DNA of 8,266 bases from DAIDKA01 sp035485475 (lineage in GTDB: Bacteria > Pseudomonadota > Gammaproteobacteria > Steroidobacterales > Steroidobacteraceae). A program made the position numbers and the translations under genes. Positions 1-5,738 of the stretch are shown here, piece by piece. The notes beneath the pieces were generated by a model. It was given only the letters and a program-made list of their open reading frames with translations, did not search any database and was not told the DNA's origin. The DNA lies in the NCBI GenBank assembly GCA_035485475.1, contig DATHOA010000101.1, positions 1-8,266 on the forward strand, given 5' to 3'. Each line of letters starts with the position of its first letter. Positions within the stretch are counted from its first letter, which is position 1.

Positions 1-611
1 CCCACGTACAGTTCACGACCCGCAATGTACTCCTCGACCAGTGCATCCGAACCGATCTGCACATGCACAAACTCGATCCGCTCCTTGAGCTTCGCGACAT
101 CCTCCACCACCGAGGCCTGGGCTATGCCCAAAGATGCATCCTCGATCGTGGACTTCACGAACAGCGGGAAGCGCAGGCGGCGCGGGACGTTCACGCGCGC
201 GCCGCGATTGAACACGGCGAACTGCGGGGTCGGAATGCGATGGTACGAGAGCAGCTGCTTGCACAGTGGCTTGTCGCGCGACAACAGCAGCCCACGCGGG
301 TTGCAGCCCGTATAGGGCTGGCGCAGCAGCTCGAGGAACGCGACGACATGCTGGTCATAGGTGCCGATGCCGTCAAACTCCTCCAGGAGATTGAACACCA
401 CATCGGGTTTCCAGTCCGCGATCGAGGTACGCAGCTCCGTGAGGCTATCGAGGACGCCGACACACAGCACCTCATGGCCGCGCGCCTTGAGCGTCGATAT
501 GACGTCGTACTCGGTGCGCCACTCCGCGATTTCCTTCTCCGTACGCCCCTCAAGTGTGTCGGGCGGCACCAGGCTCGAGTGCAGAACGACGAGCACGCGC
601 TGCTTTTTCAT
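1..611 (-). CDS. D-alanine-D-alanine ligase-like ATP-grasp protein (3' end outside window)
   Basis: Seen: an open minus-strand frame of 203 codons from ATG at 611 that runs off the window edge without a stop. The N-terminal half has a Rossmann-like start (KKQRVLVVLHSS), a VVFNLLEEFDGIGTYDQ segment (residues 71-87) and LRQPYTGCNP (96-105). These correspond to the Ddl 'N-LHG..GEDG..Q' and 'PYTGS' motifs. RDKPLCKQLL followed by IPTP (112-128) matches the Ddl 'DK..K..L...GIPTP' stretch. VKSTIEDASLGIA (152-164) is the ATP-grasp lysine and glycine-rich loop region, and VEEYIAGRELYVG matches Ddl 'EEYI.GRE..VG'. Known: ATP-grasp ligases of this family join a carboxylate to an amine through an acyl-phosphate. 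Inferred: the Ddl N-terminal 'GG.S.E.EVSL.S' signature is absent, so this is probably not the housekeeping cell-wall enzyme but a paralogue with unknown substrate. The start overlaps the preceding metallopeptidase stop (ATGA), with no clear Shine-Dalgarno, which suggests translational coupling. Confidence 0.85.
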   Translation of the reverse strand, partial: MKKQRVLVVLHSSLVPPDTLEGRTEKEIAEWRTEYDVISTLKARGHEVLCVGVLDSLTELRTSIADWKPDVVFNLLEEFDGIGTYDQHVVAFLELLRQPYTGCNPRGLLLSRDKPLCKQLLSYHRIPTPQFAVFNRGARVNVPRRLRFPLFVKSTIEDASLGIAQASVVEDVAKLKERIEFVHVQIGSDALVEEYIAGRELYV

Positions 612-1666
612 AGCGGGAAGTGTGGCGTCTCACCCTGCGCGTACAGTCTCGCGAGTCGGATCAGCATCCAGCGGACATGCCGCCCGGCATCGCGGCGATT
701 GCCGCGCACATGAAGTTTCAAAGCGTCGCACCGTTCCATGATCATTCGCAGAAGCTGATAGATACTATACCGCTCGAGCTTCAGTTCACGCGACACTGAA
801 TTTACCAGCTGGATCTTCATCGAGCGCATCAGGGTGCTGGCGCGCACCGCGTCGCGCGGCACCGGCTGGGCGCGGAACACCTTCTGCACCAGCTCCTCGA
901 TCATGCCGCGCCGGTCGCTGCCGCGGCGCGCCAGCTTGTCCCGATAGACCTCCGCCAGGGTGCGCGTGTCCTTGGCGATGGACTCGATCCTGCGTCGGTT
1001 GCGTACCGGCGCGGTGCGGTCGCGCACGCTCGTCATCAACTCATCGACCCGACACAGCTTCTGGAAGGCCGGCCACTGCGCGTACGCGCGGCGCCAGTTC
1101 GAATTCGGTTTGAGCCACACCGCGAAGGTCTCCGCGAAGTCCTCCGTGGGATGCGCCTGGGCGTACCAGTCGCCCAGGTGATGCACGTAGCGGCGACTGC
1201 CCGGGCGTGCGCGGTAACGCTCCGGGTACGGGAGCGATGCCGGACCGAACGTCTCGCGCCAGCTCGCGCGGCGGCGCAGCCGGTAGGCATTGTCGAGCGC
1301 GTGGCCGGCCTCATGCCGCAGGATGCGCATCAGCCAGCGCGTGTTGCCGCCTTCGACCTGGTGCATCATGCGCCGCTCGAGCCGCTCCAGGCGCGGGTGC
1401 GCGAGGTAGAACGGTACGGCTATGCCGGGCACGCCGTCCGGCGAGAACCATTCCTCCGCCAGCCACGCATGCGGTTTGAACTGAATGCCGCGTCCGGCCA
1501 GCTCCACGTAAAGCCGCTGCATCGGGCGCGCGAGACGCGAGTCCTCGACCGTCAGATCCAGATCACAGAGCCTGACTTTGAGCAGCGCCTCATCGCTCAG
1601 CCGCACCCAGGCGCGCGCGCGCCGCGGCGTGGCCGATTTGCGGGTCTGCGAGGCTCGCGGGGGCAT
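608..1666 (-). CDS. Putative zinc metallopeptidase (HEAGH zincin) paired with ATP-grasp ligase
   Basis: Seen: 352 codons from ATG at 1666. Residues 118-122 are HEAGH, the HExxH zinc and catalytic motif. About 53 residues later, HPTEDFAETFAVWL (172-185) holds Glu175 and Glu179, either of which could be the third zinc ligand as in gluzincin-type folds. The block WLAEEWFSPDGVPGIAVPFY (68-87) precedes it. The C-terminal third (about 215-352) is Arg-rich and helical, without an obvious domain. No signal peptide or membrane segment, so probably cytoplasmic. I recall a family of uncharacterised 'putative zinc-binding metallopeptidases' with the same blocks, but no known substrate. The first 20 residues are basic and low in complexity, and GTG at codon 21 (just before RLSDEALLKVRLCDL, where family similarity begins) is an alternative start; neither start has a convincing ribosome site. 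The gene lies 33 bases after the phosphatase gene, and its TGA overlaps the ATP-grasp ATG. Peptidase activity is inferred from the motif only. Confidence 0.85.
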   Translation of the reverse strand: MPPRASQTRKSATPRRARAWVRLSDEALLKVRLCDLDLTVEDSRLARPMQRLYVELAGRGIQFKPHAWLAEEWFSPDGVPGIAVPFYLAHPRLERLERRMMHQVEGGNTRWLMRILRHEAGHALDNAYRLRRRASWRETFGPASLPYPERYRARPGSRRYVHHLGDWYAQAHPTEDFAETFAVWLKPNSNWRRAYAQWPAFQKLCRVDELMTSVRDRTAPVRNRRRIESIAKDTRTLAEVYRDKLARRGSDRRGMIEELVQKVFRAQPVPRDAVRASTLMRSMKIQLVNSVSRELKLERYSIYQLLRMIMERCDALKLHVRGNRRDAGRHVRWMLIRLARLYAQGETPHFPL

Positions 1667-1699
1667 GCCCCAAGACTAGCATTGAGCCTGGCGCGACTG

Positions 1700-2236
1700 T
1701 CAGTCCGTCGCTGCGCTGTCCGGCTGCCAGGCGGCCACGAACTGGCTCTGTTCCCGGGTTTCCGGGATGGACGACCAGCGCCGTGCGCGGTCGCACTGCT
1801 GCCAGGCGCGATTCAGCGCATCCAGGGCGGCCGCGCCCGTCAGCCCCTCCTCGACCAGCCTGCAGCCGAGCACCGTACCGGTTCGGCCAATGCCCATGCG
1901 GCAGTGGACATAAACACAGCGGCCCGCATCCAGCGCACCTGCCAGGGCGAGCTGGATCTGTCGCATATAGGCGCGGTCGACCGGCAGGCCATGGTCCACG
2001 ATGGGCAGGTGGAAGTACCAGATGCCATCCGGCAGCTGCGTGCTGTAGGCCGGCAATTCTCCCGGACGCGTCAGGTTGACGAAGCAGTTCACCCCTACGT
2101 CCATGAGCGCCCGCAGCCGCAGCCGCGTGTCTTCCTCGGATTGGCCGCCCGGATATTCCCCGCCCAGAAGTTTCCCGGGGGTAAGCCAGTAGCTGTTGGG
2201 CAGCGGCGGCCTGGCCTCCAGTTTGATCAGGCTCAT
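1700..2236 (-). CDS. Dual-specificity / tyrosine protein phosphatase
   Basis: Seen: 178 codons from ATG at 2236. VYVHCRMGIGRTG (residues 108-120) is the full cysteine-phosphatase signature HCx5R, with Cys112 as nucleophile and Arg118 to bind phosphate. Asp81 in LPIVDHGLP is a good candidate for the general acid. The N-terminus SYWLTPGKLLGGEYPGG and the VNCFVNLTRPGE segment match bacterial DSP-like proteins. No signal peptide, so probably cytoplasmic. The frame stays open upstream to 2542, but I chose 2236 because homology starts there, because ATG overlaps the ttcA stop as ATGA, and because GGAGG lies 10 bases upstream (2251-2247, inside ttcA). Known: the family hydrolyses phospho-Tyr/Ser/Thr, and some members act on RNA, lipids or glucans. 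The substrate here cannot be read from sequence. Its place in the operon suggests co-expression with ttcA, not necessarily a shared pathway. Confidence 0.9.
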   Translation of the reverse strand: MSLIKLEARPPLPNSYWLTPGKLLGGEYPGGQSEEDTRLRLRALMDVGVNCFVNLTRPGELPAYSTQLPDGIWYFHLPIVDHGLPVDRAYMRQIQLALAGALDAGRCVYVHCRMGIGRTGTVLGCRLVEEGLTGAAALDALNRAWQQCDRARRWSSIPETREQSQFVAAWQPDSAATD

Positions 2237-3141
2237 GGAAGCGCCGCCTCCGCGAGGGTCTCGGTCGCGGCCAGTGCGTCCTCTTCTTCCAGAGTCATGG
2301 GCGCAATCCGGTCCAGTGACAGCAGGTCCAGCGGCGCCTGCGGCACCGGGCCTGCGCTGCCGCGCAACGCCTCCAGGCTCCTGAAGTCGTGCAGCCGGGT
2401 ATCCGCCAGATGGCTCGGGGCCACATTGCGCAGTGCCGCAAAAATGTTCTGCATCCGGCCGGGGCTTTCGCGCTCCCACGTGGCCAGCATGCGCTTGACC
2501 TGCAGGCGCTGCAGGTTGGCCTGCGAGCCGCACAGGGTGCACGGGATGATCGGGAACTCGCGCGCGGCCGCATAGCGGGCGATCTGTGGCTCACTGACGT
2601 AGGCCAGCGGGCGGATGACGATATGGCGCGCATCATCCGACAGCAGCTTCGGCGCCATCGCCTTGAGGCGTCCGCCAAAGAACAGGTTCAGGAAGAACGT
2701 CTCGAGGATGTCGTCCCGGTGATGGCCGAGTGCGATGCGCGTGATGCCGTGCTCGCTCGCGTAGCGGTACAGGGCGCCGCGCCGCAGCCGTGAGCACAGG
2801 CCGCACATCGTCTTGCCCTCCGGCACCACCCGTTTGACGACGCTGTAGGTGTCCTGCTCGATGATGTGATACGGCACCCCCAGTTCGCGCAGGTATGCCG
2901 GCAGGACATCCTGCGGAAATCCCGGCTGTTTCTGGTCGAGGTTCACGGCCACCAGGTCGAAGTCCACCGGTGCGCCGCGCCGCAGGGACAGCAGAATGTC
3001 CAGCAGCGTGTACGAGTCCTTGCCGCCCGACAGGCACACCATGACGCGATCCCCCGCGCCGATCATGCCGAAATCCGCAATGGCCTTGCCCACCTGGCCG
3101 CGCAGGTGCGATTGCAGGCGCTGCGCCGTGCGCGACAGCAT
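2233..3141 (-). CDS. ttcA: tRNA 2-thiocytidine biosynthesis protein TtcA
   Basis: Seen: 302 codons, close to the roughly 310 residues of the E. coli protein. Residues 38-43 are SGGKDS, the PP-loop that adenylates the target base. Cys113 and Cys116 in TMCGLCSRLRRG, plus Cys201/Cys204 in IIPCTLCGSQ, match the cysteines that bind the iron-sulfur cluster. Other near-identical family blocks are VAVNLDQKQPGFP (64-76), IALGHHRDDILETFFLN (136-152), HIVIRPLAYV (173-182) and PSHLADTRLHDF (242-253). Known: TtcA is a cytoplasmic, ATP-dependent, [4Fe-4S] enzyme that thiolates C32 of certain tRNAs. The start ATG at 3141 shares one base with the M32 peptidase stop (TGATG), and no Shine-Dalgarno is visible, so translation is probably by reinitiation. 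The tail after residue 255 is divergent, and its last codons carry the phosphatase ribosome site. Confidence 0.97.
   Translation of the reverse strand: MLSRTAQRLQSHLRGQVGKAIADFGMIGAGDRVMVCLSGGKDSYTLLDILLSLRRGAPVDFDLVAVNLDQKQPGFPQDVLPAYLRELGVPYHIIEQDTYSVVKRVVPEGKTMCGLCSRLRRGALYRYASEHGITRIALGHHRDDILETFFLNLFFGGRLKAMAPKLLSDDARHIVIRPLAYVSEPQIARYAAAREFPIIPCTLCGSQANLQRLQVKRMLATWERESPGRMQNIFAALRNVAPSHLADTRLHDFRSLEALRGSAGPVPQAPLDLLSLDRIAPMTLEEEDALAATETLAEAALP
2247..2251 (-). promoter_or_regulatory. Shine-Dalgarno (GGAGG) for the phosphatase gene
   Basis: GGAGG read on the minus strand, 10 bases before the ATG at 2236 and lying inside the last codons of ttcA. The spacing is slightly long. Together with the ATGA overlap it supports the 2236 start over the longer upstream frame. 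Confidence 0.5.
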
Positions 3142-4658
3142 CAGGCCGCGGCGCTGTTCGTGGCCGACTCGAGGTACTTGCCTTCGAGGTAGCGCATGAA
3201 CGGTACGGCCGACAAGGTCTTGCCCGTCGCATCGAGCAGCAGTTCCTGCAAGGTCCGGCGCGCGCCCTGCCCATGCACATGGCTGCGCAACCAGCCGAAC
3301 AGTCCCGCGAAATCGCCATGCGCGATCTGCTCGTCCAGATCGTGCACGTCATCGCGCAGGCTCTCGATGAGCTGCACCGCGATGACGGCGCCCAGCGCAT
3401 ACGAGGGGAAGTAACCGAACGAGCCCACGGCCCAGTGAATGTCCTGCAGGCAGCCCTCGCGATCATTCGCCGGGCGCACCCCGAGCCGCTGCTCCATTTC
3501 CGCGTTCCAGGCCTGCGGCAGGTCGCGCACCGCCAGTTCACCCGACATCAGGCGTTTCTCGAGCTCGTAGCGCACCAGCACATGCAACGGATAGGTCAGC
3601 TCATCCGCATCCACGCGGATCGCGCCGCGGCGCACCCGCGTGAGGTGCGCGTACAGGTTTTCCGGGTCCCAGGCCTGGCCCGACACCCCGAACTGTCTGC
3701 TCAGTTGTGGACTGAGATACCGGGCAAACGCGCGACTGCGGCACACCAGGCGCTCGAGCAGCAGCGACTGGCTCTCCTGCGCCACCATGCCGCGATCGCG
3801 GCCTACGGGCTGGTCGCGCCAGGCCTCCGGCAAGCCCATGTGGTACATCGCATGCCCCGTCTCGTGCATCGCGCTGAGCAGTCCCGTGAAGACATCGGCC
3901 TGGTCGTAGCGGGTCGTGAGCCGCATGTCACCCGGCACGCCCTCCGTGAAGGGATGCTCGCTTTCATCAAGCCGGCCGCGATCGAACTCGAAGCCCATGG
4001 CCTTCATGATATCCACCACCAGCGCCCGCTGGCGGCCCGGGGTGAACTTGCCTTCCAGCGGCAGCAGCGGCCGCGCCTCCTGCATCGCAATCACTTCGCG
4101 GGTCAGCGAGGGCAGACGCCGTGAGATCGTCTTGAAGACCGCGTCGATATCGACGCTGGAGATCCCCGGACTGTATTCATCGACGAGGGCGTCGTACGGG
4201 GACAGGTTCAGCGCCTGTCCCAGCAGCGCCGCCTTGTCACGCACCAGCATCACGACCTCTTCGAGGTGCGGCGCGAAAATCTCGAAACGCCCTTCCGCGC
4301 GTGCGCGCAGCCACTGCGCCTCCGCCTGTGCCGTCGCATGCGCCAGGCGCGACACCAGGTTCGCCGGGGTCGCGATCGCGTGGTCGCGTTGGCGACGCAT
4401 TTCGCGCAGGTTGGCGATCTGCCAGTCATCGAGGCCTTGAGTGTTGGCGTGCGCCCGGTCCAGGAGGCGTGTGATCTTCGGCGCCGTGAGCAGCGTGTGG
4501 TATTCGGTCTGCAGCGCCGCGAGCTGTTCACCGCGCAGGGCCGCGCTGCCGCGCGGCATCATCACCGAGGCGTCCCAATTCAGGAGTGAAATGGCGCCGC
4601 GGAAGGCATGGAGGCGCTTGAACTCCTGCTCAAGCTGCTTGTACGGGGGGGCTGACAT
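3141..4658 (-). CDS. M32 family (Taq-type) metallocarboxypeptidase
   Basis: Seen: 505 codons from ATG at 4658, the usual family length of about 500. All the M32 landmark motifs occur in order: HPF (235-237), DMRLT (244-248), HETGH (265-269, zinc and catalysis), QES (294-296), IRVDAD (347-352) and GCLQDIHW (402-409), followed by GSFGYFPSYALGA. The Glu295 of QES is the expected third zinc ligand. The preceding residue is normally His (HES), and here it is Gln, a real CAG codon. Known: M32 enzymes are cytoplasmic zinc carboxypeptidases that trim C-terminal residues of peptides and help in peptide turnover. No signal peptide. A GTG start three codons earlier (4667) is possible; neither start has a good ribosome site. 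This is the first gene of the leftward operon, reading away from the divergent intergenic region, and its stop overlaps the ttcA start by one base. Confidence 0.95.
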   Translation of the reverse strand: MSAPPYKQLEQEFKRLHAFRGAISLLNWDASVMMPRGSAALRGEQLAALQTEYHTLLTAPKITRLLDRAHANTQGLDDWQIANLREMRRQRDHAIATPANLVSRLAHATAQAEAQWLRARAEGRFEIFAPHLEEVVMLVRDKAALLGQALNLSPYDALVDEYSPGISSVDIDAVFKTISRRLPSLTREVIAMQEARPLLPLEGKFTPGRQRALVVDIMKAMGFEFDRGRLDESEHPFTEGVPGDMRLTTRYDQADVFTGLLSAMHETGHAMYHMGLPEAWRDQPVGRDRGMVAQESQSLLLERLVCRSRAFARYLSPQLSRQFGVSGQAWDPENLYAHLTRVRRGAIRVDADELTYPLHVLVRYELEKRLMSGELAVRDLPQAWNAEMEQRLGVRPANDREGCLQDIHWAVGSFGYFPSYALGAVIAVQLIESLRDDVHDLDEQIAHGDFAGLFGWLRSHVHGQGARRTLQELLLDATGKTLSAVPFMRYLEGKYLESATNSAAA

Positions 4659-4739
4659 CTTGGACACCGGGGAAGGGATCGGGCGCCATTGTACCAGCGC
4701 AAGCCGCTACGGAAGGTCCTGCACCGCACTAACTTATTG

Positions 4740-4758
4740 ATATAAAATGGGTTTATAT
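4740..4758. promoter_or_regulatory. AT-rich inverted repeat in divergent intergenic region
   Basis: Seen: ATATAAA (4740-4746) and TTTATAT (4752-4758) form a perfect 7-bp inverted repeat around ATGGG. It sits in an AT-rich patch (about 4731-4760) that stands out from the GC-rich surroundings, between two genes that diverge (M32 peptidase start at 4658, esterase-like start at 4825). It could be an operator or contain -10 elements for one or both directions. TATAAA on either strand resembles a -10 box, but I find no convincing -35 at 16-18 bases. The region 4659-4824 holds nothing else I can call. Confidence 0.4.
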
Positions 4759-4813
4759 GACCCACCTCCGGTTGACAGCCCCGGCGCAAGCCCCCGCCGT
4801 ACTGCATTGCAAC

Positions 4814-4819
4814 AAGGAA
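4814..4819 (+). promoter_or_regulatory. Shine-Dalgarno (AAGGAA) of the esterase-like gene
   Basis: AAGGAA ends five bases before ATG at 4825. It decides the start in favour of 4825 over the in-frame ATG at 4747, which lies inside the AT-rich inverted repeat and has no ribosome site. Confidence 0.7.
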
Positions 4820-4824
4820 CGTTC

Positions 4825-5571
4825 ATGGCGAAGAATTCCTGGTCGTTCGTCGTGCCGCAGCTGGCGGCGCCCATTGGCGTCACGCGCTGGGGTCACTTTG
4901 GAATGCCCGTCGTCCTGTTCGCCAGTGCCGGCGACGACAGCCTCGAAGCGGAGCGGCTGCAGCTCATCGCCGCGCTCGCGCCGCTGCTCGATTCGGGACG
5001 GATCAAGGTCTACGCGGTCGATGGCACCGCCATGCGCGTGCTGCTGGGGGGGAACGCCGCCCCCGATGCGCGCCTCCAGGCCCTGCGTGCGTTTGACGAG
5101 TGGGTCATGAGCGGCCTGGGACCACATGTCCGGCGCGACTGCGAAAACGACACCCTCGAGCTGTTGGCCTGCGGCTGCGCCCTGGGCGCCGCCAGTGCGA
5201 TGCAGGCCCTGCGGCGCGATCCGCCGCTGTTTCGCGGCGCCATCGGGCTGTCCGGCACGTATCACCTGCTGCCGTGGCTGCGGCCGGCGCAGCCCTGGGC
5301 TGCCGATCCGCCAGGCGGCGCGGACGTCTCGCCTCTGCAGGGATTCGCGCAGCTGCCCGAGGGGCCGGCGCTGGCCCGGTTGCGCCAGCGGCGCGTGACA
5401 CTCGCCTGTACCGCCGGTGACTACGACGACCCCGCCGCAAGCCAGGCGCTGGCTCAGCAGCTGCGCGACCGCGGCATCACGACCCGTACCGAGGTGTGGG
5501 GACGTGAATTCCATTTTGGGTTTTCCAGCTGGTGCCGGATGCTGCCCCGCTTCGTCGGCGAGTGGCTTTGA
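4825..5571 (+). CDS. Esterase-family alpha/beta-hydrolase fold protein, probably catalytically inactive
   Basis: Seen: 248 codons with the layout of bacterial EstA-like putative esterases (the PF00756/COG4947 type, from memory). Matching stretches are GHFGMPVVLFASAGDD (residues 23-38), IAALAPLLDSGRIKVYAVDG (48-67), LLACGCALGAASA (113-125), LFRGAIGLSGTYHL (135-148), VTLACTAGDYDD (191-202), and WGREFHFGFSSWCRMLPRF (225-243). In the family the nucleophile elbow reads GCSFGA and the end reads GHDWPWW.RMLP. Here the nucleophile position is Ala119 (codon GCC), and by alignment on the shared W.RML block the catalytic His position is Phe231, with a His one residue earlier (230). An acid residue (Asp199/201/202) remains. 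No signal peptide is visible. It lies upstream of glgA on the same strand with a 167-base gap. Inferred: a pseudo-enzyme with a binding, scaffolding or regulatory role, or a hydrolase that uses another mechanism. Family call fairly sure, function unknown. Confidence 0.8.
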   Translation: MAKNSWSFVVPQLAAPIGVTRWGHFGMPVVLFASAGDDSLEAERLQLIAALAPLLDSGRIKVYAVDGTAMRVLLGGNAAPDARLQALRAFDEWVMSGLGPHVRRDCENDTLELLACGCALGAASAMQALRRDPPLFRGAIGLSGTYHLLPWLRPAQPWAADPPGGADVSPLQGFAQLPEGPALARLRQRRVTLACTAGDYDDPAASQALAQQLRDRGITTRTEVWGREFHFGFSSWCRMLPRFVGEWL

Positions 5572-5580
5572 ACGGCTGGG

Positions 5581-5685
5581 CTAGAGGTGGCAGCAATTCG
5601 GCCAGCTGGCCACGACCACCCCGACCGTGACGGCGATGGCGAAGATCACCACCAGAATCAGTCCGATCAGCCACTGTCGTCGCAA
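5581..5685 (-). CDS. Possible small single-pass membrane protein (34 aa)
   Basis: Seen: a minus-strand frame from TTG at 5685 to TAG at 5581, in the otherwise empty 167-base gap between the esterase-like gene and glgA. It would encode 34 residues: a basic start (MRRQW), an unbroken hydrophobic stretch rich in Ile/Val/Leu/Ala (about residues 5-26), and a short tail ending SWPNCCHL with two adjacent Cys. This is the charge pattern of an N-in, C-out single-pass peptide. Against it: the start is TTG two codons after an in-frame stop, and the only ribosome-like signal is a weak GGGGA about nine bases upstream. It opposes both neighbours. The hydrophobicity is hard to get by chance in such GC-rich DNA, but the gene is unproven and I recognise no family. 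Confidence 0.4.
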   Translation of the reverse strand: MRRQWLIGLILVVIFAIAVTVGVVVASWPNCCHL

Positions 5686-5738
5686 GAACTACGGTCCCCA
5701 TCACTAAAGCCTGCGATGCAACCGGTATCCTACAACCC

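Noticed and set aside
1694..1704. GACTG-T-CAGTC inverted repeat after the phosphatase gene
   Set aside because: Five-bp arms with a one-base loop and no T-run. Too small to act as a terminator, and the 33-base gap fits an uninterrupted operon.
2237..2542. Longer upstream start for the phosphatase gene
   Set aside because: The extension would run about 100 codons inside ttcA, has no homology and ignores the ATGA junction and the GGAGG site at 2251-2247.
1151..2575. Plus-strand open frame of 474 codons
   Set aside because: It lies antisense to the metallopeptidase, phosphatase and ttcA, which have clear family motifs. Its translation is Arg/Ala/His-rich without any recognisable motif, as expected for shadow frames in GC-rich DNA.
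2633..3541. Minus-strand open frame of 302 codons in another phase
   Set aside because: Overlaps ttcA and the M32 gene in a shifted phase. It has no family features, and both real genes are complete.
3273..4124. Plus-strand open frame of 283 codons
   Set aside because: Antisense to the M32 peptidase. No motif, no ribosome site, composition typical of a shadow frame.
4747..4824. Upstream ATG of the esterase-like gene
   Set aside because: It lies inside the AT-rich inverted repeat, has no ribosome site and adds a Pro-rich stretch without homology. AAGGAA before 4825 fits better.
5600..5611. Perfect 12-bp palindrome GGCCAGCTGGCC as a terminator
   Set aside because: No loop and no T-run follows on either strand, and it lies inside the possible small ORF.
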